Below, piece by piece: positions 50,201 through 59,605 of a DNA stretch of 64,000 nucleotides (position 1 is the stretch's first letter; each line of letters starts with the position of its first letter). Below the pieces are notes generated by a model. The model did not search any database. It saw only the letters and a program-made list of their open reading frames with translations, and had not been told where the DNA came from. The DNA is from Ferruginibacter sp. (GTDB taxonomy: Bacteria; Bacteroidota; Bacteroidia; Chitinophagales; Chitinophagaceae). The position numbers and the translations under genes are program-made. Location: assembly GCA_025963635.1 (NCBI GenBank), contig JAOQAK010000007.1, positions 1-64,000 of the forward strand. Reading direction: 5' to 3'.

Positions 50201-52159
50201 ATGAAACTTAATAAATTTTTTATTGGCATAGCACTTATTGCAATTGTAATGAGTGTAAGCTCTTGTAAAAAAACTTTTTTGGATGAAAATCTTACTACAG
50301 CGAGGAGTTTGGAATTTTATTCAACTGACGCCGGTATTCTTTCCCTGGTAAATGGTACGTATTATCACGTGTTTAGTACACCATTTGCTACAGAACATCC
50401 ATTTGCTAATATGAACTATGGAACAGATGAATTTCATGTAGGAGGAGATAACTCAAACGCAGTATTTAATTCATATGGCAATGGGCTGGCTTCTGTAGTT
50501 GCTGCTGTTAATGGCAATACCGTTACTGCCAATGCACAGTGGGATAATTTATATTTTGGAATCGGGTATGCAAACCTGATTATTCAAAATGCTACTGCCA
50601 GTACTTCTACTGCCGATGCGATAAAAAAAGTAGCTTTAGGCGAAGGGTACTTTTTCCGTGCCTATTGTTATTTGAGACTGGTAAGTCAATACGGTGCTGT
50701 ACCCTTAAAACTCACTCCAAGTACAGGTGTCGAATTAGAATTTACACGTGCTGCCCCAAAAGAAATATATGCACAGATCATCACCGATCTTACGCAGGCA
50801 AATTCACTTTTAACCAATACGGGTGGTCCTGCAAAAATAACCAAAGATGCAGTGTCACATTTTTTAGCGAAGGCTTATTTAAGCCGTGCGAGCGAGATCA
50901 ATGATTCGTGGAACGGCACTACAAAAGCGGCAGACCTGGCTGCGATTGTTCCTTTGTGCGATGCCGTTATTGCCAATCATCCTTTAGCCCCAAATTTTGG
51001 CGACCTGTGGAAATATACAGGGCCGGATGCTCCAAATGAGAAACTACCCGAAGTAATTTTAGCAGCGCAGTTTACTGCAGATGCTTCTGCTACCGGGGGC
51101 AATCAACAGCATCTTTTTTACGGATCCCGTTACGACGATTTACCGCAAATGCAGCGTGACCTTAGTGGCAACCGGCCATTCAGCCGTTTGGGAACTAACT
51201 ATTTTATGTATAGGGTGTACGACCTGGTAAATGATTCAAGATTCTGGAAAAGCTTTAGAACTAAGAATTTGGTAAATAAAGCTGCAGCTCCCTATGTAAA
51301 TGGTGATGTAGGAGTTATGTATGTGATCAACCAGCCGGGGGATAATCGTTTTCCTTCTTTCAAAGTACTAAATACTGTACCTTATGCAAGAACGGGAAGA
51401 CCTATTGCAAACGTTTATGTGGCTTATCCTAACGGTACTACAAATGACGGCGCCTTATTTGCTGAACCACGTTTTCCATCTTTAAGTAAATTTTTTGATG
51501 GTTCCCGTGTGGGTGGTTTTAACGATACGAGGGGCCTCAGGGATATCACACTGGCCCGTAGTGCCGAAACGTATTTAATTGCTGCCGAAGCTAAGATCCG
51601 CCTGGCGAATGCCGGTACTGGTACGTATGCAGATGCATTGCCTTATATCAATGCGGTAAGAACAAGGGCTCAATACCAGGCTGGCGAAAACCGCACTGCA
51701 TATTATGATGGCGGCGGCGCCAGCAATGCTACCTTACAGGGGGGACTACCTATGGCTTATATGGTCGAGAATTCTTATGCTGAATCAAATAATTTTAATT
51801 TATTAGCACCTCCATCAACCGCTACGACTTTGGCTGTTGCAGGAACTGCACCATTGCCTGCAAATGACGAGTATATTATAAGCAAATTAGGGTATACATC
51901 GCCTTATGACAGAATGTTGTGCTTTTTATTAAATGAACGTTCCCGTGAATTAGCCGGAGAGTACAAACGCTGGGAAGATTTGTCCCGCACTAAAACCTTA
52001 GTGGCTCGCGCTAAAGCATTTAATCCTGATGCGGCTCCAAACATTAAAGACTTCCACCTTTTAAGGCCCATACCACAAACTTTTCTTGATGGAATTCAAT
52101 CAGGAGGAACTGGCCTAACAGGAGCACAAAAGCAGGCATTACAAAATACCGGGTATTAA
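50201..52159 (+). CDS. susD: SusD/RagB-type surface glycan-binding lipoprotein
   Basis: The 652-residue lipoprotein has Cys22 in the lipobox VSSC, followed by KKTFLDENLTTA, a common mature start of SusD proteins. TPR-like helices carry GEGYFFRAYCYLRLVSQYGAVPL, and the C-terminus holds FLLNERSRELAGEYKRWEDLSRT, KDFHLLRPIPQTFLDG and a last QNTGY. At 652 residues it is longer than many SusD proteins. It covers the SusC pore from outside and selects the glycan. A stem-loop with one G-U pair (52185-52216) follows the stop codon. Confidence 0.96.
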   Translation: MKLNKFFIGIALIAIVMSVSSCKKTFLDENLTTARSLEFYSTDAGILSLVNGTYYHVFSTPFATEHPFANMNYGTDEFHVGGDNSNAVFNSYGNGLASVVAAVNGNTVTANAQWDNLYFGIGYANLIIQNATASTSTADAIKKVALGEGYFFRAYCYLRLVSQYGAVPLKLTPSTGVELEFTRAAPKEIYAQIITDLTQANSLLTNTGGPAKITKDAVSHFLAKAYLSRASEINDSWNGTTKAADLAAIVPLCDAVIANHPLAPNFGDLWKYTGPDAPNEKLPEVILAAQFTADASATGGNQQHLFYGSRYDDLPQMQRDLSGNRPFSRLGTNYFMYRVYDLVNDSRFWKSFRTKNLVNKAAAPYVNGDVGVMYVINQPGDNRFPSFKVLNTVPYARTGRPIANVYVAYPNGTTNDGALFAEPRFPSLSKFFDGSRVGGFNDTRGLRDITLARSAETYLIAAEAKIRLANAGTGTYADALPYINAVRTRAQYQAGENRTAYYDGGGASNATLQGGLPMAYMVENSYAESNNFNLLAPPSTATTLAVAGTAPLPANDEYIISKLGYTSPYDRMLCFLLNERSRELAGEYKRWEDLSRTKTLVARAKAFNPDAAPNIKDFHLLRPIPQTFLDGIQSGGTGLTGAQKQALQNTGY

Positions 52160-52364
52160 TTTTTTTCTCAATTAGCAGTTGGTAAAGGGCGGGCAATGAA
52201 AATTGTACCGTCCTTCTATTATAAATACATTTATGCAAATTTCGTACATAAATTGTGGGAGCGATTAGGCGCTTATATATTTGCTAACACCTGCGATCAC
52301 ACTGTTCAAGTCTTCTTGTAGGGAAAGAAGTGAAAAATACCATTTGGCTGTAAAAAAGTATTAC

Positions 52365-53714
52365 ATGAAAAAAATAACATTGGCTTTGATGATTGCGTCA
52401 ACGTTTGCTGCTGCCACAAATGCACAGGTAAAACCGGGTACTGATGCAAGCGCACCCTTGCACGCGTTAAAGGTTGATTATCCTACACCTTACGAACCCA
52501 TGTCAAATGAAAACATAAAAAAAGTATTGGATAAAATTTTCAATTACCTGGATACGGTTACTCCTGCGCAAATGGTCAACAAACTTACAGGGGATAGGGT
52601 AAATGATGTGTCGAAAATAGATACCAATACCATTGTACAACAAGGCGACTTCAGACTTACCAGTTATGAATGGGGTGTTACCTATTCCGCGATGTTACTG
52701 GCAGCGGAAACAACCGGGGATAAAAAGTACAGTGCTTACGTAAAAGAACGTTTTGCATTCCTTTCGAAATGGATACCGGCCATTGAGAAATTGAAAGAAA
52801 CCGGCGCTTATAAATCCAACAATTATCCTTTGCGCCAGCCAATAGAACCAAAGGCGCTGGATGATGGGGGCGCTATTTGTGCAGCTATGATAAAATCGAC
52901 TACTGCTGGTGTAAACAATGATCTTCGCCCAGTAATTGATCACTTAATCGACTTTGTGGCGAACAAAGAATATAGGTTGCCAGATGGAACCCTGGCAAGG
53001 ATGCGCCCGCAAAAAAATACTTTATGGTTGGATGATTTGTACATGGGCGTACCGGCTTTAGCCCAGATGGGCAAACTGACCGGTAACAAAAAATATTTTG
53101 ACGATGCGGTAAAACAGGTAAAGCAATTTAGTGTGCGCATGTTTGACAAAGAGAAGGGGCTGTACATGCATGGATGGGTGGAAAGCATGGAAAGCCATCC
53201 CGAATTCAGGTGGGCGAGGGCGAATGGATGGGCATTGCTGGCGAAAGTTGAATTGCTGGATGTGTTGCCGGAGAATCATCCCGGCAGGGCTTTTGTTTTA
53301 CAACAGTTGAAGGCACATATTAAGGGACTGGCTGCCCTCCAGGGCGACAAAGGCTTTTGGCACCAGTTACTCGACCGGAATGATTCTTATCTTGAAACTT
53401 CTGCTACGGCAATCTATGCATATTGTATTGCACACGCCTGTAATAAAGGCTGGATAAACCCGGTAACCTATGCGCCGATGGCCATGTTGGCATGGAATGC
53501 TGTGGCTTCAAAAGTAAATGATAAAGGACAGGTAGAAGGAACCTGTGTAGGAACAGGAATGGCATTCGATCCTGCGTTTTATTATCACCGGCCGGTAAAT
53601 GTTTTCGCGGCCCACGGCTACGGACCCGCGATTTTGGCTGCTGCAGAAATGTACCGCCTGGTGGCAAAGAATAAGTTTAAAATGAATGACAGTTCTTTGC
53701 AGTACTACGAGTAA
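52365..53714 (+). CDS. GH105-type unsaturated uronyl hydrolase
   Basis: ATG 52365 (MKKITLALM) gives 449 residues with a signal peptide ending ATNAQ; the frame is open further upstream but without a signal. The (alpha/alpha)6 barrel of GH105/GH88 is recognised from YEWGVTYSAMLLAAETTGDKKY, ALDDGGAICAAM and WLDDLYMGVPALAQMGK (Asp223/224), the segment that carries the catalytic Asp of YteR-type enzymes. Such enzymes hydrate the 4,5-double bond of unsaturated uronic acids left by lyases, releasing the next sugar, often rhamnose. This requires a lyase upstream; the BNR_4 protein at 54012 is the only candidate in the locus. Confidence 0.9.
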   Translation: MKKITLALMIASTFAAATNAQVKPGTDASAPLHALKVDYPTPYEPMSNENIKKVLDKIFNYLDTVTPAQMVNKLTGDRVNDVSKIDTNTIVQQGDFRLTSYEWGVTYSAMLLAAETTGDKKYSAYVKERFAFLSKWIPAIEKLKETGAYKSNNYPLRQPIEPKALDDGGAICAAMIKSTTAGVNNDLRPVIDHLIDFVANKEYRLPDGTLARMRPQKNTLWLDDLYMGVPALAQMGKLTGNKKYFDDAVKQVKQFSVRMFDKEKGLYMHGWVESMESHPEFRWARANGWALLAKVELLDVLPENHPGRAFVLQQLKAHIKGLAALQGDKGFWHQLLDRNDSYLETSATAIYAYCIAHACNKGWINPVTYAPMAMLAWNAVASKVNDKGQVEGTCVGTGMAFDPAFYYHRPVNVFAAHGYGPAILAAAEMYRLVAKNKFKMNDSSLQYYE

Positions 53715-53733
53715 GCAATGCTGCGGATATTGA

Positions 53734-53890
53734 GATATTAAAATACAGATAGTGTGATATTGAAATACAGATAGTGAGATATTATGAGATTGAATACGGA
53801 TATTAAGATATTGGCTTAAACAATATCTTAATATCTAAATACCCCAATATCCCAATATCCCAATATCCCAATACCCCAATATCCCAATAC
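53734..53890. repeat. Composite repeat region: 22-bp direct repeats, hairpin and 8-bp tandem array
   Basis: Three structures follow one another. Two adjacent 22-bp repeats (53734-53755 and 53756-53777) begin GATATT and differ at 2 bases. A perfect 15-bp inverted repeat lies at 53799-53813/53821-53835 (arms GATATTAAGATATTG). Six uninterrupted CCCAATAY units run from 53843 to 53890. The whole lies between two PUL genes and encodes nothing. Confidence 0.9.
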
Positions 53891-54011
53891 CCATTATAAA
53901 CCCAGCTTCTTAAATAACGACCTACCTTTACCAAAGCTTTTATAAATTGCGCCTTATTTCAATTGTAAATGATTGAAACAAATACTTTCGGAAAGATTAT
54001 AAAATTATCGA

Positions 54012-55340
54012 ATGAGATTTTTCAAGATGTTTCGCTATTGCCTGGTGATTTTATTTAGCCTGCTCGTTTATATTTTACCTGCACAAAAGAAATCTTTCCC
54101 AAAACTGGTTACTGTGGGAAATGCCTGGGCAAATAATTCTGTAAATGCGGTCATCTTCAGAAAGAACTCCCTCGTTACATTCCGTGATACACAGTATATC
54201 GCCTATTATAATGCGGAACGCTTTGTTGTATTGGGCAAACGAAAAACGGGCGCCAGTAAATGGCAATTATACATCACGCCCTATAAAGGAAATGCTGCCG
54301 ATGCACATAATACCATCAGCATCATGGTAGATGGCGCCGGTTTTTTACACATTGCCTGGGATCATCACAATAATCCGCTGAATTATTGCAAAAGCATCCG
54401 GCCTGGCTCATTAGAATTGACCGATAGACTGCCGATGACCGGAACAAATGAACAAAAAGTTTCTTACCCTGAGTTTTATAAACTGCCTGGTGGGAATCTA
54501 TTATTCTTTTACCGCAATGGGGCTTCCGGCAATGGCAACCTGGTTATAAACGAATATGATGTGCCTGCCAAACAATGGACGGCTGTTCAGAGTAACCTGG
54601 TGGATGGCGAAGGAAAGCGGAATGCTTATTGGCAGGCCTGCACGGATGCAAAGGGAACCATCCATATTTCATGGGTATGGCGCGAGAGCCCCGATGTTGC
54701 CAGCAACCATGATATGTGTTATGCACGTTCAAGCGATGGAGGTAAAACATGGGAGAGGTCCAACGGACAAAAATATACCCTTCCAATCAATGCAGCAACT
54801 GCGGAATATGTTTGCAAAATTCCACAAAAGAGTGAGTTGATCAACCAGACTTCAATGGTAGCAGATGAAACAGGTAATCCCTTCATCGCATGCTATTGGA
54901 AAGCACCTGGAGATTCCATACCACAGTATCACGTAATTTTTAAAGCCGGCAATAAATGGAAAGTTGAGGACCTTGGTTTTCGTACAACCGCCTTTAGTTT
55001 AAGTGGTATGGGCACCAAGCGCATTCCCATTTCAAGGCCACAGATCATTACCTGGAGATCGGGAAGTGCTTCGAGTGTTGCAGTAATTTTCAGGGATGCA
55101 GAGCGGGGCGATAAAGTATCTGTAGCGAGTTGTTCTGATATTGCAAAACCCCGGTGGCAGGTTAAAGATCTTGCGAATAACGCACTGGGGAGTTGGGAAC
55201 CTTCGTATGATACGGAGCTATGGAAAGAAAAACACATGCTCAATTTATTTATTCAAAATGTGGTGCAGGCAGATGCAGAAGGCAATAGCGGCACCCCACC
55301 TCAACCCGTACAGGTATTGGAATGGAACCCAAAAAATTAA
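54012..55340 (+). CDS. BNR_4 beta-propeller glycan-active enzyme candidate
   Basis: The 442-residue secreted protein has a signal peptide ending LPAQ. The sequence fits a seven-bladed propeller of the BNR_4 group: an early LVTFRDTQYIAYYNAERFVVLGKR, ISIMVDGAGFLHIAWDHHNNPLNY and an Asp box RSSDGGKTWERS. This group includes PL24/PL25 ulvan lyases, the GH145 alpha-rhamnosidases and Rha-GlcA lyases of arabinogalactan systems. With GH88 and GH105 neighbours that need unsaturated uronates, lyase activity on a Rha-GlcA linkage is the most coherent guess; which family it belongs to must be tested. The gap to the next gene is 20 bp. Confidence 0.8.
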   Translation: MRFFKMFRYCLVILFSLLVYILPAQKKSFPKLVTVGNAWANNSVNAVIFRKNSLVTFRDTQYIAYYNAERFVVLGKRKTGASKWQLYITPYKGNAADAHNTISIMVDGAGFLHIAWDHHNNPLNYCKSIRPGSLELTDRLPMTGTNEQKVSYPEFYKLPGGNLLFFYRNGASGNGNLVINEYDVPAKQWTAVQSNLVDGEGKRNAYWQACTDAKGTIHISWVWRESPDVASNHDMCYARSSDGGKTWERSNGQKYTLPINAATAEYVCKIPQKSELINQTSMVADETGNPFIACYWKAPGDSIPQYHVIFKAGNKWKVEDLGFRTTAFSLSGMGTKRIPISRPQIITWRSGSASSVAVIFRDAERGDKVSVASCSDIAKPRWQVKDLANNALGSWEPSYDTELWKEKHMLNLFIQNVVQADAEGNSGTPPQPVQVLEWNPKN

Positions 55341-55360
55341 CCCGAAATTCAATAACAATC

Positions 55361-56569
55361 ATGAAACAAACTTTCACCATCTTGCTTTGCGCTGCTTTTG
55401 TGTTGCTGGGATTACCTGGCAACGCACAGAGGAAAAAATCTTTTCATCCTGACAAAAAATTGCTGCAAACCATCAGTCAGAATTTCATCGATGCAGATGC
55501 GCAATATAAAGTGCTTGCCAAAAATGTGCCGGCGGGTAAATTTCCAAAAACTTATTTTCCTGCAACAGGAAAATATGACTTCAGCAATTCGGGCTGGTGG
55601 TGCAGCGGATTTTATCCTGGCACTTTGTTGTATTTATATGAGCAAACAAAGGATGCCGCGATGTACGATGAGGCCATGCGGATTTTAAAGCCGCTGGAAA
55701 AGGAAAAAGAAAATACACATACGCATGACCTTGGTTTTATGATGTTCTGTAGTTTTGGAAACGCCAACCGCATTGCACCAAAGCCTGAATACAAGGATAT
55801 TTTGTTATCCAGTGCAAGATCATTGTCTACCAGGTTTGATCCCAAAACCGGCTGTATCAAATCCTGGGATTCCAAGCCATCCGATTTCCTGGTAATCATT
55901 GATAATATGATGAACCTCGAATTGTTGTTTTGGGCTACTAAGGTAAGTGGTGATTCCTCCTTCTATAAAATTGCAGTAAGTCATGCGAACACCACCATAA
56001 AAAATCATTTCCGCCCTGATTACAGTTCGTATCATGTGATCAATTATGATGCGGCTACCGGAGCTGTAAAAGAAAAGAAAACCGCTCAGGGCGCTGCAGA
56101 TGAATCTGCCTGGGCAAGGGGACAGGCCTGGGGCCTATATGGTTATACCGTAATGTACCGGGAAACGAAGGATAAAAAGTATCTCGACCAGGCCAATCAT
56201 ATTGCTGCATTTATTTTGAATCATCCCAACCTTCCGGCAGATAAAATTCCGTTCTGGGATTTTAATGCACCGGGTATTCCAAATGCTTTGCGGGATGCAT
56301 CGGCAGCCGCTATTATGGCCAGTGCTTTGATAGAGCTAAGCGGGTACACTAATGCAAAAAAATCAGCTACCTACCTGAAAAATGCGGAAGTAATATTATG
56401 GTCATTATCCAATAATACTTACAAAGCAGCTGCCGGTACCAATGGAGGATTTCTCATACAACATTGTGTAGGTCACCTTCCACAAAAGTCAGAAGTGGAT
56501 GTACCCCTTAGCTATGCAGATTATTATTTTGTTGAGGCAATGAAAAGATATCAGCATTTAAAGAAGTAA
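55361..56569 (+). CDS. GH88-type unsaturated glucuronyl hydrolase
   Basis: ATG 55361 (MKQTFTILL) gives 402 residues with a signal peptide ending GNAQ. The GH88 catalytic pair is visible: Asp123 in THTHDLGFM and Asp181 in [11 protein letters not shown], at the spacing known from Bacillus UGL (Asp88/Asp149). [22 protein letters not shown] and [10 protein letters not shown] are further family blocks. It hydrolyses unsaturated glucuronyl residues from lyase products, probably in the periplasm. It overlaps or closely follows the BNR_4 gene, supporting sequential action. GH88 and GH105 both being present suggests two kinds of unsaturated termini. Confidence 0.93.
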   Translation: MKQTFTILLCAAFVLLGLPGNAQRKKSFHPDKKLLQTISQNFIDADAQYKVLAKNVPAGKFPKTYFPATGKYDFSNSGWWCSGFYPGTLLYLYEQTKDAAMYDEAMRILKPLEKEKENTHTHDLGFMMFCSFGNANRIAPKPEYKDILLSSARSLSTRFDPKTGCIKSWDSKPSDFLVIIDNMMNLELLFWATKVSGDSSFYKIAVSHANTTIKNHFRPDYSSYHVINYDAATGAVKEKKTAQGAADESAWARGQAWGLYGYTVMYRETKDKKYLDQANHIAAFILNHPNLPADKIPFWDFNAPGIPNALRDASAAAIMASALIELSGYTNAKKSATYLKNAEVILWSLSNNTYKAAAGTNGGFLIQHCVGHLPQKSEVDVPLSYADYYFVEAMKRYQHLKK

Positions 56570-56636
56570 TTTACGCGTCGTTATTCAACCATTTAAAACC
56601 AGGTTGATCATTAATCATTATAAATATTGTTGCGAA

Positions 56637-58181
56637 ATGAAAAAAATGTTTATCTCACTGGTAGTTGTTTTGACGATGAGCCTTGCAGGTACTGCGCAGG
56701 TTTCTACGGCGCTCATTATTGATGGAACCAATCCTAGAACCGTTATCAGCCGTCATATTTATGGTCATTTTTCGGAGCACTTAGGCCGTTGCATTTACGA
56801 CGGGTTCTGGGTAGCAGATTCAATGAAAGTTCCGAAGAAAGATCGTATCCGGCTGGACATCGTGGAAGCGCTCAAAAAAATAAAGATACCCAATCTGCGC
56901 TGGCCGGGCGGTTGTTTTGCAGATGAATATCATTGGCGCGATGGGATTGGTGTCCGCAACCAGCGGCCACACATGGTGAACACCAACTGGGGTGGTGTTT
57001 CTGAAGACAATAGTTTTGGCACACATGAATTTTTGGAGCTTTGTTCTCTGCTTCATTGCGAGCCTTATGTGGCTGGCAATGTGGGAAGCGGCACAGTGGA
57101 AGAAATGGCAAAATGGGTTGAGTACCTGAATTCCGATGCTTCCAGTACGATGACAGAATTAAGGAAACGAAATGGCCAGGATAAACCATGGAAGGTAAAG
57201 TTTTGGGGTGTGGGAAATGAGAGCTGGGGTTGCGGCGGAAATATGACGGCGGACTATTATGCAGATCAGTATAAACGTTATGCTACTTATGCAAGAAATT
57301 ATCATGACGCGCCGTTGATGCGAATTGCCAGTGGCGCCAATTCATCCGATTATAACTGGACGGATGTAATGATGAAAAAAGTCGGCACAGGTATGTGGGG
57401 ACTTACCCTTCATCATTACACTTTGCCAAGCGGCAATTGGGGTAAAAAAGGATCAGCAACTTCGTTTGATGAGAAAGAATATTTTAATACCATGAAAAAT
57501 TGCCTTTTTATGGATGAACTGGTTACACGCCATTCAACCATAATGGATAAATATGATCCTGCAAAGAAGGTGGCGTTAGTGGTAGACGAATGGGGCATCT
57601 GGACAGATGTTGAACCCGGTACCAATCCTGGATTCTTGTACCAGCAAAACAGCCTTCGCGATGCATTGGTAGCCGGAACGACTTTGAATATTTTTAATAA
57701 CCATAGCGATCGTGTGCGCATGGCAAATCTTGCACAAACCATTAATGTATTGCAGGCGCTGATTCTTACAAAAGGCAACCAAATACTGTTAACCCCAACT
57801 TATCATATTTTTGATATGTATAAAGTGCACCAGGACGCCAAATTGCTGCCGGTAAATTTTAACTCACCTGATTATACCAACGGTGATAACAAAATTCCTG
57901 CTGTGAATATTTCAGCTTCCGAAGATTCAAGTGGGGCCGTTCACATTTCCTTAGTAAATCTTGATCCGAATAGAAAAATTTCTATTCGTAGCTCATTGCC
58001 TGGCATTGGCTGGAAATCTGTACAGGGCCAGATACTGACCTCAAAAAAGTTGACTGATGTTAATAGTTTTGAAAATCCAAACAATATCAAGATAGCACCT
58101 TTTAACGGTGCAAAAAAAGAAGGGGATCAACTTGTTGTAGAGTTACCCGCGCAAAGCGTAGTGGTGCTGGAATTGAAATAA
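56637..58181 (+). CDS. GH51 alpha-L-arabinofuranosidase
   Basis: ATG 56637 (MKKMFISLV) gives 514 residues with a signal peptide ending GTAQ. The GH51 barrel has both catalytic acids: Glu195 in [11 protein letters not shown] (acid/base) and Glu318 in [10 protein letters not shown] (nucleophile). [18 protein letters not shown] and [15 protein letters not shown] are also hallmark blocks. The C-terminal beta domain ends SVVVLELK. It removes terminal alpha-L-arabinofuranose from arabinan, arabinoxylan or arabinogalactan. A terminator-like hairpin follows. Confidence 0.95.
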   Translation: MKKMFISLVVVLTMSLAGTAQVSTALIIDGTNPRTVISRHIYGHFSEHLGRCIYDGFWVADSMKVPKKDRIRLDIVEALKKIKIPNLRWPGGCFADEYHWRDGIGVRNQRPHMVNTNWGGVSEDNSFGTHEFLELCSLLHCEPYVAGNVGSGTVEEMAKWVEYLNSDASSTMTELRKRNGQDKPWKVKFWGVGNESWGCGGNMTADYYADQYKRYATYARNYHDAPLMRIASGANSSDYNWTDVMMKKVGTGMWGLTLHHYTLPSGNWGKKGSATSFDEKEYFNTMKNCLFMDELVTRHSTIMDKYDPAKKVALVVDEWGIWTDVEPGTNPGFLYQQNSLRDALVAGTTLNIFNNHSDRVRMANLAQTINVLQALILTKGNQILLTPTYHIFDMYKVHQDAKLLPVNFNSPDYTNGDNKIPAVNISASEDSSGAVHISLVNLDPNRKISIRSSLPGIGWKSVQGQILTSKKLTDVNSFENPNNIKIAPFNGAKKEGDQLVVELPAQSVVVLELK

Positions 58182-58208
58182 TTTCACTGCAAATTTTGAA
58201 AAATGGAC

Positions 58209-58243
58209 TTACCCCGCTGCAGATGAAAACGCCAGCGGGGTAA
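58209..58243 (+). terminator. Hairpin after the GH51 gene
   Basis: Perfect 11-bp arms (TTACCCCGCTG/CAGCGGGGTAA) with a 13-nt loop are followed by TTGTTT. It may end or attenuate the first PUL transcript. Confidence 0.75.
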
Positions 58244-58323
58244 TTGTTTAGCGGCTCCAGGCCTAAGCAATGTCGATTAAACCACAACTGATATCTTACA
58301 TCGGTATTTTCTAAAAAAATCAT

Positions 58324-59547
58324 ATGAACAAATCAGCTATTGCGCTTTTTATCACACTCGTTCTCACGATACATTTTGCCAACGGCCAAGCGAATAACGG
58401 TATTAAAGACCGGCAATTCTGGCTGGAGCATTTGGATAAAATTGCCCGGCCGGTCTTAACGAATCTTGCCGGTGATGCCTTGAAAAAAAATATGCCTGTG
58501 CAATTGTCAAAAAGAATTGATAATCCCACCAGCAGGAAAAATGCTGCTTACCTGGAAGCATTTGCAAGATTGCTATGTGGAATGGCTCCATGGCTAAATT
58601 TGGAAGGTGGCACGCAAAAAGAGCAGGCGTTAAGAAATGAGTACCGGCAGCTTGCATTAAAATCAATTGCCAATGCCGTAAATCCATCTTCGAAAGATTA
58701 TATGGAGTGGCACGCAGGCGGACAGCCATTAGTGGATGCATCTTTTATGGCGCTTGGATTATTGCGCTGCCCGTGGCTTTGGGAACACCTGGACACATCC
58801 ACCAAAAAGCAAGTGATCGATGCATTCCTGCTTACCCGCAAAGTAAAACCAGGTTACAGCAATTGGTTATTGTTTTCCGGGATGATAGAAGTATTTTTTT
58901 GTAAATATAATTACCAGTGGGATGAATTAAAGGTTGACCTGATTTTACACCAGTTTGATAAGTGGTATGTAGGAGATGGGCTCTATTCGGATGGAGAATT
59001 TTTTCATTGGGATTACTATAACAGCTATGTAATCCATCCTTATCTGCAGCAGATAATGGAAACCTTCAATGAAAAAGGCAATACTTACAAAGCAATGTCA
59101 GACAAATTGAAAAGACGAAGTGAGCGCTACGCAGAAATTCAGGAAAGACTGATCAATACCGATGGTAGCTTCCCGGCCACCGGACGATCGCTGATCTACC
59201 GGGGCGGCGCTTTTCATCATCTTGCAGACATGGCCTGGAAAAAGAAATTGCCATCCTCTCTCAAACCTTCACAGGTCCGTTGTGCCTTAACAGCGGTAAT
59301 AAAGAAGACAATGGAACAGCCAACAACCTTTACAAACGAGGGTTGGCTAACCATCGGCTTATATGGTGCACAGCCGGACATAGCAGATGTTTACAATACA
59401 ACGGGCAGCTTATATTTATGTTCCTTCATACTGCTTCCATTGGGACTGCCGGAAACAGATGCGTTCTGGTCGGCGCCTGATGAAATGTGGACAGCTCAAA
59501 AAGTTTGGAATGGCTTCGATGCGCCAAATGATCATGCGTCAGACTAA
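58324..59547 (+). CDS. DUF2264 protein, probable glycoside hydrolase
   Basis: The 407-residue protein has a signal peptide ending NGQA. DUF2264 features are FWLEHLDKIARPVLTNLA, LCGMAPWLNLEGGT, WLLFSGMIEVFFCKYN, LYSDGEFFHWDYYNSYVIHP and GRSLIYRGGAFHHLADM, giving an (alpha/alpha)6-type barrel. As I recall, this domain occurs in the GH154 exo-beta-glucuronidase family known from arabinogalactan PULs; that assignment should be checked. The acidic YSDGEF and HWDYYNSY segments are plausible active-site parts. Its location among GH88, GH51 and GH39 genes fits action on uronic acid side chains. Confidence 0.82.
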   Translation: MNKSAIALFITLVLTIHFANGQANNGIKDRQFWLEHLDKIARPVLTNLAGDALKKNMPVQLSKRIDNPTSRKNAAYLEAFARLLCGMAPWLNLEGGTQKEQALRNEYRQLALKSIANAVNPSSKDYMEWHAGGQPLVDASFMALGLLRCPWLWEHLDTSTKKQVIDAFLLTRKVKPGYSNWLLFSGMIEVFFCKYNYQWDELKVDLILHQFDKWYVGDGLYSDGEFFHWDYYNSYVIHPYLQQIMETFNEKGNTYKAMSDKLKRRSERYAEIQERLINTDGSFPATGRSLIYRGGAFHHLADMAWKKKLPSSLKPSQVRCALTAVIKKTMEQPTTFTNEGWLTIGLYGAQPDIADVYNTTGSLYLCSFILLPLGLPETDAFWSAPDEMWTAQKVWNGFDAPNDHASD

Positions 59548-59605
59548 TTAAAAGCTATATGCCAGTACCGGAACATAACGTATCACATATTTAAATGCAA
59601 CCCAC

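Noticed and set aside
53843..53890. CRISPR-like short repeats
   Set aside because: The units are 8 bp, uninterrupted and without spacers; no cas genes are present. It is a simple tandem repeat.
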